Assembly (NCBI RefSeq): GCF_002028425.1
Contig: NZ_CP020042.1
Coordinates: forward strand, 4,935,560-4,999,559
From: Streptomyces katrae
GTDB taxonomy: Bacteria; Actinomycetota; Actinomycetes; Streptomycetales; Streptomycetaceae
Length of the DNA stretch: 64,000 bases
Reading direction: 5' to 3'
Every line of letters begins with the position of its first letter. Position 1 is the stretch's first letter. The notes under the pieces were generated by a model, which made no database searches, was not told where the DNA came from, and saw only the letters and a list, made by a program, of their open reading frames with translations. The translations under genes and the position numbers were made by a program. Shown piece by piece: positions 7,715 to 17,456 of this stretch.

Positions 7715-8104
7715 CTACTCCGGGTGGTCGAGGTTCTGGAAGGCGAAGCCGAAGATCCCCGCCGCCAGGACCCCGAAGCCGATCAGGAACAGCCACAGCC
7801 CCTGCACCACCCCCAGCGCCGACAGCGCGGCGCCGACCGCGGTCAGGACGGGGTAGTAGCTGCGGTCGGGGAAGAAGATCCGGCGGCCGGAGGCCTCCAG
7901 GACCTCGGCGTCCCCGCGGTCCTCCGGCCGCTCCCCGCCCCGCCGGTGCTGGCGCCACAGGAACGCGGCGACCAGGCCCGACATGATGAAGGACACGCAC
8001 AGCGCGGAGCTGCCCGCCGGGTCGGTGGAGAACCAGCGGTAGACGACGGTGGTGGCCCCGAAGAACAGGGACGTTCCGGTGAACAGCCAGGCCTCAGCCT
8101 TCAC
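7715..8104 (-). CDS. ctaF: Cytochrome c oxidase subunit 4 (CtaF-like)
   Basis: A 129-aa protein with four membrane helices in two pairs ([21 protein letters not shown] and [17 protein letters not shown], then [31 protein letters not shown]) and a soluble loop between, ending in the actinobacterial [10 protein letters not shown]. This is the small subunit IV of the aa3 oxidase. Its GTG start at 8104 lies 11 bases inside the end of the ctaD-like gene, so the two are translationally coupled. It converges with qcrB, leaving only 13 bases between stops. Confidence 0.85.
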   Translation of the reverse strand: MKAEAWLFTGTSLFFGATTVVYRWFSTDPAGSSALCVSFIMSGLVAAFLWRQHRRGGERPEDRGDAEVLEASGRRIFFPDRSYYPVLTAVGAALSALGVVQGLWLFLIGFGVLAAGIFGFAFQNLDHPE

Positions 8105-9752
8105 GGGGCACCTCCGGGTGGTGCAGGTCGAAGGCCGGGGACTCCGAGCGGATCCGCGGCACGGCGTGGAAGTTGTGGCGCGGTGGCGGGCAGCTCGTCG
8201 CCCATTCCAGGGAGCGGCCCCAGCCCCAGGGGTCGTCGACCGTCACCCGCTCGCCCTCGCGCGCGGTCTTCCACACGTTGTAGAGGAACGGCAGCGTGGA
8301 GATCCCCAGCAGGAAGGCGCCGATCGAGGAGAGGGTGTTGAGGAGGGTGAACCCGTCGGACGTCAGGTAGTCGGCGTACCGGCGCGGCATGCCCTGCTCG
8401 CCGAGCCAGTGCTGGACGAGGAAGGTGAGCTGGAAGCCGGGGAACAGCGTCCAGAAGTGCAGCCGGCCCAGCCGCTCGTCCAGCATCCGGCCGGTCAGCT
8501 TGGGCCACCAGAAGTAGAGCCCGCCGAAGGTGGCGAAGACGATCGTGCCGAAGAGGACGTAGTGCAGGTGGGCGACGACGAAGTAGCTGTCGGTCAGGTG
8601 GAAGTCCAGCGGGGGCGAGGCGATCAGCACCCCGGTCAGGCCGCCCAGCAGGAAGGTGACGAGGAAGCCGATCGACCACAGCATCGGCGTCTCGAAGGAC
8701 AGCGAGCCGTGCCACATCGTGCCGATCCAGTTGAAGAACTTCACCCCCGTCGGCACGGCGATCAGGAAGGACAGCAGGGAGAAGAACGGCAGCAGGACGG
8801 CGCCCGTCGCGAACATGTGGTGCGCCCACACCGTCGCCGACAGCCCGGTGATGGCGATGGTCGCCCCGATCAGGGACACGTAGCCGAACATGGGCTTGCG
8901 ACTGAAGACGGGCAGGATCTCGCTGACCACGCCGAAGAACGGCAGGGCCACGATGTAGACCTCCGGATGCCCGAAGAACCAGAACAGGTGCTGCCACAGC
9001 AGCGCGCCCCCGTTCGCCGCGTCGAAGACGTGGGCGCCGAACTTGCGGTCCGCCTCCAGGGCCAGCAGGGCGGCCGTGAACACGGGGAAGGCCAGCAGCG
9101 CCAGGATGGACGTGAACAGCACGTTCCAGGTGAAGATCGGCATCCGGAACAGCGTCATGCCCGGAGCGCGCAGGCAGACGATCGTGGTGATGAAGTTGAC
9201 CGCGCCGAGGATGGTGCTCAGGCCCGCCACGGCCAGTCCCATCGCCCACAGGTCGGGGCCGGTCCCGGGGGAGTAGACGGCCCCGTTGAGCGGGGCGTAC
9301 GCGAACCAGCCGAAGGCCGCCGCGCCGTCGGCGGTCAGGAACCCCGAGACCACCATCAGGCCGCCGAAGAGGTACACCCAGTAGGTGAAGGCGTTCATCC
9401 GGGGGAAGGCGACGTCCGGCGCCCCGATCTGCAGCGGCATCACCGCGTTGGCGAAACCGGTGAAGGTCGGCGTCGCGAACAGCAGCATCATGATCGTGGC
9501 GTGGACGGTGAACAGCTCGTTGTACTGCTGGTTCGACACGATCTGCAGCCCCGGCCGGGCCAGTTCGGCCCGCATCGCCAGCGCCAGCACCCCGGCGAAG
9601 AGGAAGAAGCAGAAGGCCGTGACCAGGTAGAGGTTGCCGATCACCTTGTGGTCGGTGGTCGACAGCCAGCGCAGCACCGCCGAGCCCTGGCGGACCCGCC
9701 GTCGGGTCCGTGCCGCCGTCTCCGGCGGGGGTGAGGGGTCCAGCGCCGTCAT
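8094..9752 (-). CDS. ctaD: Cytochrome c oxidase subunit I (second copy)
   Basis: A 552-aa, 12-helix heme-copper oxidase subunit I. The low-spin heme ligands ([15 protein letters not shown] and [10 protein letters not shown]), the CuB ligands ([10 protein letters not shown] with the His-Tyr crosslink site, and WAHHMFATG), and the K-channel region ([10 protein letters not shown]) are all visible, so the subunit should be active. Start ATG at 9752 has GGAGGA six bases upstream; earlier ATG at 9812 does not. It is followed by ctaF with an overlap. Subunits II and III are absent nearby, so this copy must borrow them from the main operon or act as an alternative catalytic subunit. Confidence 0.92.
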   Translation of the reverse strand: MTALDPSPPPETAARTRRRVRQGSAVLRWLSTTDHKVIGNLYLVTAFCFFLFAGVLALAMRAELARPGLQIVSNQQYNELFTVHATIMMLLFATPTFTGFANAVMPLQIGAPDVAFPRMNAFTYWVYLFGGLMVVSGFLTADGAAAFGWFAYAPLNGAVYSPGTGPDLWAMGLAVAGLSTILGAVNFITTIVCLRAPGMTLFRMPIFTWNVLFTSILALLAFPVFTAALLALEADRKFGAHVFDAANGGALLWQHLFWFFGHPEVYIVALPFFGVVSEILPVFSRKPMFGYVSLIGATIAITGLSATVWAHHMFATGAVLLPFFSLLSFLIAVPTGVKFFNWIGTMWHGSLSFETPMLWSIGFLVTFLLGGLTGVLIASPPLDFHLTDSYFVVAHLHYVLFGTIVFATFGGLYFWWPKLTGRMLDERLGRLHFWTLFPGFQLTFLVQHWLGEQGMPRRYADYLTSDGFTLLNTLSSIGAFLLGISTLPFLYNVWKTAREGERVTVDDPWGWGRSLEWATSCPPPRHNFHAVPRIRSESPAFDLHHPEVPREG

Positions 9753-9852
9753 CGGGTCCTCCAGGGAGCCTCGCAGCTTCACGGCCCCGCGGCCCCGCCG
9801 CCGAGCGTGCACTCCCTTCGACTACCGGCCCCTCGTCCCGTCGCCCGCCCGA

Positions 9853-9876
9853 CGCGCCGGGGCCCGCCCCGGCGCG
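9853..9876 (-). terminator. Terminator behind tetR-type gene
   Basis: 10-bp stem CGCGCCGGGG / CCCCGGCGCG, arms 9853-9862 and 9867-9876, loop 4, about 55 bases beyond the regulator's stop at 9931. Confidence 0.55.
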
Positions 9877-9930
9877 GGCCCCGTATCCCCCGCCCGGGGG
9901 AGCCGGGGCCCGCCCTGCAGGGGTGGGCGG

Positions 9931-10524
9931 CTACTGCCCGCCGTGGGCGCGGGTGATGAGGTCGGTGGCGACCTCCAGGGCCGCCAGCCGGGTCGCCTCC
10001 GGGTCGGCCTCGTCCACGTGCTGGAGGAACATCATCCCCGCGTGCAGCGTGAACAGGGCGCTCACGCAGCGCACCTGGTCCGCCAGCGGCCCGTCCTCCG
10101 TGCGCAGCAGCTCGACGAGGGTGAAGATGCGCTTCTTGACGATCTCCCCGATGCTCAGCTCGCGCATCGTCGCCTGGTTCTCGTGCATGAACCGGTACAG
10201 CTGCGTGCCCGCGACCATCGCCTCGCTGTAGCGGCGCAGCATCTCGCGCTTGGTCTCCAGCGTCCTCGGCTGTTCCTGCGCCCATTCGATCAGCTCGTCG
10301 ACGGGCCGCGTGCGGTCCTCGAAGACGCTGATGATGATGTCTTCCTTGGTCTTGAAGTGGTAGTAGAGGGCCGCCTTCGTGACCTCCAGCCGCTCCGCGA
10401 TCTCGCGCAGCGAGGTCTTCTCGTACCCCTGCTCGGCGAAGAGCTCCAGCGCGACCTCCTGGATGCGCTGGCGCGTGTTGCCGCGCTTGGCCTGCGGTCC
10501 CGTGCCGCTGGAGCTGCTGGACAT
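9931..10524 (-). CDS. TetR-family repressor of the divergent efflux gene
   Basis: A 197-aa regulator. After a Ser-rich start (MSSSSSGTG) the TetR domain spans about residues 14-60, with helix-turn-helix TSLREIAERLEVTKAALYYHF. The C-terminal helical part has the TetR_C shape seen in repressors of MFS multidrug pumps. The ATG at 10524 has GGGGAG upstream. It is divergent from an MFS exporter, and a near-perfect 22-bp inverted repeat lies between them, so it very likely represses both genes and is released by a ligand exported by the pump. Confidence 0.9.
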   Translation of the reverse strand: MSSSSSGTGPQAKRGNTRQRIQEVALELFAEQGYEKTSLREIAERLEVTKAALYYHFKTKEDIIISVFEDRTRPVDELIEWAQEQPRTLETKREMLRRYSEAMVAGTQLYRFMHENQATMRELSIGEIVKKRIFTLVELLRTEDGPLADQVRCVSALFTLHAGMMFLQHVDEADPEATRLAALEVATDLITRAHGGQ

Positions 10525-10538
10525 GTGTCTCCCCACGA

Positions 10539-10610
10539 ACTTACTTGACGCCCGGCTAGTGACGCGTCTACCTTCCCCAGTGTAGTGAACTAGCCGGGCG
10601 GCAAGTAAGT
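10539..10610. promoter_or_regulatory. TetR operator region, two 22-bp inverted arms
   Basis: Arms 10539-10560 and 10589-10610 are reverse complements with one mismatch (cores CCCGGCTAGT and ACTAGCCGGG), separated by 28 bases. The left arm contains TTGACG (10545-10550), a -35 that pairs at 18 bp with TACCTT (10569-10574) for the MFS gene, so a bound repressor would block it. The mirror arm covers the tetR promoter side. Confidence 0.8.
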
Positions 10611-10628
10611 GTCCGCGCAGGGGAATGA

Positions 10629-12233
<1,605 letters not shown>

Positions 12234-12245
12234 CACGCACCGCCC

Positions 12246-12291
12246 AAGAGGCGGGTGGGGCCCGGGACTTCCCGGGACCCGCCCGCCTCTT
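12246..12291 (+). terminator. Terminator behind MFS gene
   Basis: Long imperfect stem of about 22 bp, arms 12246-12267 and 12270-12291 (ends AAGAGGCGGG / CCCGCCTCTT), lying 13 bases beyond the MFS stop codon. Confidence 0.8.
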
Positions 12292-12340
12292 CGCGTGTCC
12301 CCAGGGGCCTGGGGGACCCCCGTGCCGAGAGTGGCCATAA

Positions 12341-12354
12341 AGGACCAAAGTCCC
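12341..12354 (+). promoter_or_regulatory. DevR/OsdR-like box
   Basis: AGGACCAAAGTCCC differs in one base from the consensus GGGACnAAAGTCCC, the form bound by DevR/DosR-type regulators (OsdR in Streptomyces) under low oxygen or stress. It lies 67 bases before the polysaccharide deacetylase start in an unusually AT-rich stretch. The match is seen by eye; binding is inference. Confidence 0.45.
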
Positions 12355-12420
12355 GATTACCTGGAATTTATAGGGCAATTACGGGGGAACCTTCTCAGGT
12401 TCGAAGGCGTCCTGATCCAC

Positions 12421-13260
12421 ATGACGCGCACGCAGAAGCACAGCCTCCGAGCCCGGATAGCCGTCGCGGCCTCGGCCGCAGCCGTCGCCGCCACCGTGTG
12501 GGGGGTCACCACCCTGCTCCCCGCCGGCGCGGACCACCCCGTCCATGACAACGCGTCAGGCGCCGGAGCCGCCCCGGCGGACGGGAAGCGGGGCGGCGGC
12601 TCCGGCACGACGCCCGCACCCTCCTCGCCCGCACCCTCCTCCGCCGTGCCCGACGGCATCGCGCACGCCTCGGAGGCCGGCGGGAACGCCGTCAACATCA
12701 CCATCGACGACGGCCCCGACCCCCGCTGGACCCCCCAGGTCCTCGACGTCCTCGCCAAGTACGACGTGAAGGCCGTCTTCTGCATGATCGGCCCGCAGGC
12801 CAAGGCCCACCCCGACCTGGTCAGGCAGGTCGTCGCGGCCGGACACCGGCTCTGCGACCACACCATGGACCACGACACGACCATGGCGAAGAAGCCCGTC
12901 GCCTACCAGGAGGCGCAGATCCTCGACGCGAAGAAGCTGATCGAGGAGGCCGCGGGCGGCGCCGCGAAGGTCGAGTACTACCGCGCTCCCGGAGGGGCCT
13001 TCACCCCCGACAGCCGGCGCATCGCCGCGGCCGCCGGGATGCGCCCCCTCGGCTGGAACGTCGACACCAAGGACTTCGGCAAGCCCGGCACCGCCGCCAT
13101 CGTCGCCAACGTCAAGCGCGAGATCGGCAACGGCCCCACCGTCCTCTTCCACGACGGGGGAGGCGACCGCCGGCAGACCGTCGCCGCCCTCGACCAGGTA
13201 CTGGCCTGGCTGAAGGACCAGGGGCGGCCGACCGGCTTCCCGGTCCGCACCGCCCCCTGA
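12421..13260 (+). CDS. Secreted polysaccharide deacetylase (NodB domain)
   Basis: A 279-aa exported enzyme. An N-terminal signal segment (RIAVAASAAAVAATVWGV) precedes a Pro/Ser/Ala linker (residues about 45-80) and a NodB domain. The catalytic motifs are seen: motif 1 VNITIDDGPDP (Asp pair), motif 2 as CDHTMDHD (instead of H-S-x2-H), motif 3 YYRAPGGA, motif 4 LGWNVDTKDF, and motif 5 VLFHDGG. It should remove N-acetyl groups from peptidoglycan, chitin or a wall glycan. The altered motif 2 may change metal binding. The ribosome site is weak (GAAGG 14 bases upstream). A DevR-like box lies upstream. Confidence 0.87.
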   Translation: MTRTQKHSLRARIAVAASAAAVAATVWGVTTLLPAGADHPVHDNASGAGAAPADGKRGGGSGTTPAPSSPAPSSAVPDGIAHASEAGGNAVNITIDDGPDPRWTPQVLDVLAKYDVKAVFCMIGPQAKAHPDLVRQVVAAGHRLCDHTMDHDTTMAKKPVAYQEAQILDAKKLIEEAAGGAAKVEYYRAPGGAFTPDSRRIAAAAGMRPLGWNVDTKDFGKPGTAAIVANVKREIGNGPTVLFHDGGGDRRQTVAALDQVLAWLKDQGRPTGFPVRTAP

Positions 13261-13399
13261 ACCGCCGCCGCCGCCGCCGGCACCGGCACGGACACGCCGC
13301 CGCCCGCCGGACGGGTGAAGGTCTGCGCCCCGGCCCCGCCCACGGTGTTCCCTGGTCGCGCACGCCGCCCCGTACGCCCGAACCCGCCAGGAGGCCCCC

Positions 13400-13720
13400 G
13401 TGATCCCCGCGAACGAGCTCACCGACCCCGCCGTCCGCGCCTTCGTCACCGCTGTCAACGCGAACGACAAGGACGCCTTCGCCGCGGCCCTGACCCCCGG
13501 CGCCACCATGTCCGACGACGGCAGCGACCGCGACCTGGGCGACTGGGCCGAGCGGGAGATCTTCTCCTCCAACGGCCGCATGGAGGTCATGTCCGAGGCC
13601 GACGACGGGCGCTCCCTGGTCGCCGACTACCGCAACGACACCTGGGGCGCCATGCGCACCGCCTGGCGGTTCACCGTCGAGGACGGCCGCGTCAGCCGTT
13701 TCGAGACCGGCCAGGCCTGA
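13400..13720 (+). CDS. SnoaL/NTF2-like small protein
   Basis: A 106-aa single-domain protein of the cystatin-like NTF2/SnoaL fold: start helix (ELTDPAVRAFVTAVNANDKDAF), then TPGATMSDDGSDRDLGDWAEREIF, ending in three strands (SLVADYRNDTW, AWRFTVEDGRVSRFETGQ). GTG start with AGGAGG ten bases upstream. Such proteins are small hydrolases, isomerases or binding proteins; nothing indicates the substrate. It stands alone between the deacetylase and a converging hydrolase gene. Confidence 0.8.
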   Translation: MIPANELTDPAVRAFVTAVNANDKDAFAAALTPGATMSDDGSDRDLGDWAEREIFSSNGRMEVMSEADDGRSLVADYRNDTWGAMRTAWRFTVEDGRVSRFETGQA

Positions 13721-13739
13721 CGCCGGGGCGCCCGGGGGA

Positions 13740-14870
13740 CTACAGCCCCCGCGCCACCTGGAGCACCGCAGCCGTCAGCGGCCCGTTCTCCGGGGCCAGC
13801 CCGCCCGGGAAGCCGAAGCGGCGGCGCGTGTACCCGTACGCGATCCCCGTCACCGGGTCGGCGAACCCGTTGGCGCCCGCCGCACCGCAGTGCCCGAAGG
13901 CCTCCGGCCCGACCAGCGGCTGGGTCTCGAAGCCCAGCCCGAAGTGGTCCGCCTGCGGCACCACCGCGTCCTGGCCCGGCGTGTGCAGCCGCGCGACCTC
14001 GGCCACCGTCTCCGGCTTCAGCAGCGCGGGCCGGTCCTCCAGCCCGCTGATCGCCGCCGCGTACAGCGCCGCCACACCGCGCGCCGTGCCGACGCCGCCC
14101 GCCGAAGCCGGGCCGAGGGCCTTCACCTTCGGGTGGTTGGCGTACGCCACCATGTCCATCGGCGGGTCCTGGTGCATGTTGAAGGCGATCCGCATCAGCT
14201 CCGGCATCGGCCCGGCCGCCGCCAGCGCCTCCAGCTGCGCCGGCGTCGGCAGCATCTCCAGCACCGGCTTCCAGCGGGGCTCCAGCTCCTGCGGCAGCCC
14301 CATGTACAGGTCCAGCCCGTACGGCGCCCGCACCCGCTCCTCGTAGACCTCCTGGACCGAACGGCCCGTCACCCGGCGCACCACCTCACCGGTCAGCGCG
14401 CCGATCACGAAGGCGTGGTAGCCGTACGCCGTCCCCGGCTCCCAGTGCGGCTCCTGCCCGGCCAGCGCGGCCGCCACCAGGGCGTCGTCCGCGATCAGCT
14501 CGTAGGAGAACGCGTCCACGGCGATCAGCCCGGAGCCGTGCGCGACCAGCTGCCGCACCGTCAGCTTCTCCTTGCCGTGGCCCGTGAACTCCGGCCAGTA
14601 CTCCGACACCGGCCGGTCCAGATCGAGCACGCCCTCCTGCACCAGCAGCGCCACCACCAGGTGCGCGGCACCCTTGGTGATGGAGAAGACCCCGCTCAGG
14701 GTGTCTCCGTCGGTCTCCTCGCCGCCCCACAGGTCCACCACGGTCCGGCCGTGGTGACGCACCGCCAGCTGGGCCTCCGGGGAGTGGGGCTCCGCCGCCA
14801 CAAAGGCCTCGAAGGCCTCCCGCACCGGCTCCCAGCCCGCCTCGACCGTCCCCTCGACCGTCACGCTCAT
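13740..14870 (-). CDS. Class C beta-lactamase-type serine hydrolase
   Basis: A 376-aa protein without signal peptide, therefore cytoplasmic. The serine-lactamase motifs are present: SITK (active-site Ser and Lys, about residue 66), Y-G-Y in AYGYHAFVIGAL (tyrosine base), and a C-terminal HCGAAG in place of HxG/KTG. Such proteins are esterases or D-amino-peptidases (EstB/LovD-like) rather than true beta-lactamases. ATG at 14870 is chosen for GGGGGA five bases upstream. A candidate promoter TTGTCT-17-TGATCT lies in the 180-bp gap upstream. Confidence 0.87.
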   Translation of the reverse strand: MSVTVEGTVEAGWEPVREAFEAFVAAEPHSPEAQLAVRHHGRTVVDLWGGEETDGDTLSGVFSITKGAAHLVVALLVQEGVLDLDRPVSEYWPEFTGHGKEKLTVRQLVAHGSGLIAVDAFSYELIADDALVAAALAGQEPHWEPGTAYGYHAFVIGALTGEVVRRVTGRSVQEVYEERVRAPYGLDLYMGLPQELEPRWKPVLEMLPTPAQLEALAAAGPMPELMRIAFNMHQDPPMDMVAYANHPKVKALGPASAGGVGTARGVAALYAAAISGLEDRPALLKPETVAEVARLHTPGQDAVVPQADHFGLGFETQPLVGPEAFGHCGAAGANGFADPVTGIAYGYTRRRFGFPGGLAPENGPLTAAVLQVARGL

Positions 14871-15052
14871 GACATCCCCCATAACCATCCGTAGATCATT
14901 TCGCTGTTCGTGCACAGACAACCAGAAGACGGTCGGTTGATATGCCTCCCCCGGCCGGAATCTGTCAGCTGTGCCCGCGCGCCCCGCTCACGTACGGGTG
15001 AACGCGGGCCCGGTGACGTTCCGGCCCCGCCGCGGGCGCCGTTGGACCGGGC

Positions 15053-15679
15053 ATGAAGCGCACCCGCACCACCGCCCTCACCGTCGTCGCCGCCGTCGCG
15101 GCCCTCACCCCCGTCCTCGGCCAGGCGGCCGCCACCGCCGCCGACGGCAAGGGCGACGGCAAGGGGAACCTCCCCCAGGACCCGGTCGGGAGCGGGAAGG
15201 CGTGGAGCAAGGACCAGAAGCACAAGGTGGAGGGGGAGGCCCGCTTCCACCCGGGGGTGCAGTACGAGACCGTCACCCGGCCCGGGCCCGCGGGAGCCCC
15301 GGAATGGGAGCGCAAGACCGGGGACCCGGACACGCTGGCCTGGCTGCCCTCGTACGAGTTCGCCTGGACGGTCTCCGACGTGCTGGTCAACAAGGGCCTG
15401 ACCACGAAGAACGGCAAGCACCCCCTCACCCTGCACGCCGTACTGCGCGACGCGCGGCACACCGCGGTCGCGGAGGTGCACAAGGAGCTCGCCGGCCAGG
15501 CGGCGACGGGCCGTCAGAAGATCGCGGGCAACAAGCGGATCGCGTGCGACACCGGCGACTACACGGTGGAGTGGACGATCGAGCGCCCGGGCTACGCGAG
15601 GGTGGGCGGCACGCTGCGCTGGAACTCCAGCTGCGAGCAGTACCGGACGGCGTTCGCGGCGGAGCACGCGGGGAGGTAG
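15053..15679 (+). CDS. Secreted hypothetical protein
   Basis: A 208-aa exported protein: signal peptide MKRTRTTALTVVAAVAALTP with likely cleavage after the AATAA region, then a Gly/Lys/Asp-rich stretch and a beta-rich mature domain with two cysteines (KRIACDTGDY and WNSSCEQYR) that could form a disulfide. No catalytic motif was recognised. There is no clear Shine-Dalgarno site. Function unknown; it is not in an operon. Confidence 0.72.
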   Translation: MKRTRTTALTVVAAVAALTPVLGQAAATAADGKGDGKGNLPQDPVGSGKAWSKDQKHKVEGEARFHPGVQYETVTRPGPAGAPEWERKTGDPDTLAWLPSYEFAWTVSDVLVNKGLTTKNGKHPLTLHAVLRDARHTAVAEVHKELAGQAATGRQKIAGNKRIACDTGDYTVEWTIERPGYARVGGTLRWNSSCEQYRTAFAAEHAGR

Positions 15680-15849
15680 CCGCCCGGGGATCCGGCCCCT
15701 AAGGAGGCCTGTCGCCCTGAGCGCCTTGTGGGTGCTCGTCGGGCGACGGGGCCACGGCTCCCGGATCGAGGGCCGTAGGCCATTCTGCCGTACGGGGACG
15801 GCGCGTGAGGGGGGCCGAAGGGTCCGCCGGTCCCGTCCCCTTGCGTCTT

Positions 15850-17139
15850 TCAGCCGTTCTTCCGGCCCGCCTCGGCCGCCTTCGCGGCGATGCCCTCCAG
15901 CACCGACTTGGCATCGCCGTTGGCGTCGACGGCGTGGCCGATGTTGCGCTTGATGGTGTCGCTGACCGTCACCCAGGACGGGTCGTTGACCGGGTAGAGC
16001 TGCGCGCCGCGCAGGGCGGTCAGGAACTGCTCGTCGTTGCGGTCGAGGCCGCCGCCCGACGGGGTGCGGGAGGCCGAGACCGTCGACGGCAGCAGGTGGT
16101 AGCGGCCCGCGAAGTCCGACAGGTTCTTGTCCTGGTAGACGTAGTCCAGGAACTTGCCGATCTCCGCCCGCTTCCCGTTCTGCTTGAACGCCATCATCCA
16201 GTCGGCCACGCCCACGGTCGGCGGGGTCTCGCCCGAGCCGAGGTTGTCCGAGACCGGCATGGGGACGGCGTTGACGGTCATGCCCTTGGCGCGGGCCTCG
16301 TGGAGCAGCGAGGGGTAGCCGTTGACCATGCCGACCTCGCCGCGCAGGAACGCGGCGAAGGCGTCGGCACGGTTGAGCTGCGACGGCGGGGTCGGGCCGG
16401 TGAGGCCCGGGGTGACCAGCTTGTCCTTGAGCCAGCGGAAGGTCGCGATGTTCTGGTCGGAGGCCAGGCTGTAGTTGCCGCTGTTGTCGGCGTACCCGCC
16501 GCCGTTGCTCAGCTCCCAGATCATCGCCTCGGCGTGCGCCTCCTCGGGGCCCAGCGGCAGGGCGATCGGGTACTTCACGCCCTTGTCCTTGAGCGCCTTG
16601 GCGTCGGCCGTCAGATCGGACCAGGTCTTCGGTGCCGAGGTGATTCCGGCCTGCCTGAACAGGGTGTCGTTGTAGAAGAGCAGACGGCTGGACGCCACGA
16701 ACGGCAGGCCGTAGAGGGTGTTGCCGACGGAGCCGGCCTCGGCGAGCGGCTGGAGGAAGTCCGCCTCCGCGCTGATGGAGAGCAGTTCATCCGCGGAATA
16801 CAGCTTTCCCTGGGCCGCGAAGTCCGAGTACGAGCCCATCAGCGCCATGTCCGGCGCATTGCCGGCCTTGACCATACGGGAGACCTCGCGGTCGATGTCG
16901 GCCCAGGGCAGGAGCTGCACCTGGACCTTGATGTCCGGGTTGGCGGCGGTGAAATCCTTCGTCACCTTGTCCCAGAAAGACTTGGAGCTGGTGGCCGGCG
17001 AGTCGCCGTATTCTGCGGCCACCAGGTGCAGCGTACCGCCACCACCTGTGCCTCCGGCGGAAGATCCGCAGGCGGACAGCGGTACGAGCAGGCCGAACAC
17101 GGTCGCGGCGGCGGTCGCACCGAATATTCTTCGTCGCAC
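15850..17139 (-). CDS. ABC sugar-binding lipoprotein (orphan)
   Basis: A 429-aa family-1 extracellular solute-binding protein. The signal ends in the lipobox LSAC (Cys24), so it is a lipoprotein on the outer face of the membrane. Typical segments are FTAANPDIKVQVQLLPWADIDREVSRMVKAGNAPDMALM, LPFVASSRLLFYN and FLRGEVGMVNGYPSLL. It should bind an oligosaccharide for an ABC importer. No permease or LacI/ROK regulator lies beside it, so it must work with components elsewhere, perhaps with the multiplexing ATPase MsiK. GTG start at 17139. Confidence 0.87.
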   Translation of the reverse strand: MRRRIFGATAAATVFGLLVPLSACGSSAGGTGGGGTLHLVAAEYGDSPATSSKSFWDKVTKDFTAANPDIKVQVQLLPWADIDREVSRMVKAGNAPDMALMGSYSDFAAQGKLYSADELLSISAEADFLQPLAEAGSVGNTLYGLPFVASSRLLFYNDTLFRQAGITSAPKTWSDLTADAKALKDKGVKYPIALPLGPEEAHAEAMIWELSNGGGYADNSGNYSLASDQNIATFRWLKDKLVTPGLTGPTPPSQLNRADAFAAFLRGEVGMVNGYPSLLHEARAKGMTVNAVPMPVSDNLGSGETPPTVGVADWMMAFKQNGKRAEIGKFLDYVYQDKNLSDFAGRYHLLPSTVSASRTPSGGGLDRNDEQFLTALRGAQLYPVNDPSWVTVSDTIKRNIGHAVDANGDAKSVLEGIAAKAAEAGRKNG

Positions 17140-17360
17140 GGGTGGATACCCCTGATTTTCTTTTGAGTCCGGATATTACTTATGAGTTGCTCCGGGCTGG
17201 GGTGTCCCGCCGTGGCCCGTCCTGGCCGGAATTCTCTCCTGAAGGCGGCGGAGTTGTTTCCACTGGGGCGGCACTTGTGTTCAATGCTCTAAAAAGCCTT
17301 TTCCGCATTTGTGTCTTCGAATATGCGGCAATGAAATCGGACGCGCGTAGACCTGCCGAA

Positions 17361-17388
17361 AAGCCCGTTTCCTTCCGGAAGCGGGCTT
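17361..17388. terminator. Hairpin, possible terminator or attenuator
   Basis: 12-bp stem with one G-T pair, arms 17361-17372 (AAGCCCGTTTCC) and 17377-17388, loop TTCC. It lies between divergent genes, so it does not obviously end either; it could stop stray transcription before the YVTN promoter. Confidence 0.45.
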
Positions 17389-17444
17389 CTGCCGTCCGGG
17401 TGTCCCGGGCGCGAGCCTGACGCGGGTTTTCCGCCCTGCGGCCC

Positions 17445-17450
17445 TAGCGT
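17445..17450 (+). promoter_or_regulatory. -10 box for leaderless YVTN gene
   Basis: TAGCGT six bases before the GTG at 17457, without a ribosome site, indicates a leaderless transcript. Confidence 0.55.
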
Positions 17451-17456
17451 GGCCGC

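Larger units (their letters stand above)
17140..17456. other. AT-richer 317-bp divergent intergenic region
   Basis: No convincing gene: the one open frame here (17142-17420) has low GC at third positions, unlike real genes around it. The stretch holds the promoter of the sugar-binding lipoprotein on the minus strand, a hairpin at 17361-17388, and the -10 of the YVTN gene at 17445. The base composition is clearly lower in GC than the surroundings. Confidence 0.6.

Noticed and set aside
13740..14870. A secreted beta-lactamase giving drug resistance
   Set aside because: No signal peptide, and the third motif is HCGAAG rather than KTG; an esterase-type role is more likely.
17142..17420. A 92-codon frame in the AT-rich gap
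   Set aside because: Third-position GC is low and there is no family likeness; it overlaps the lipoprotein promoter and a hairpin.
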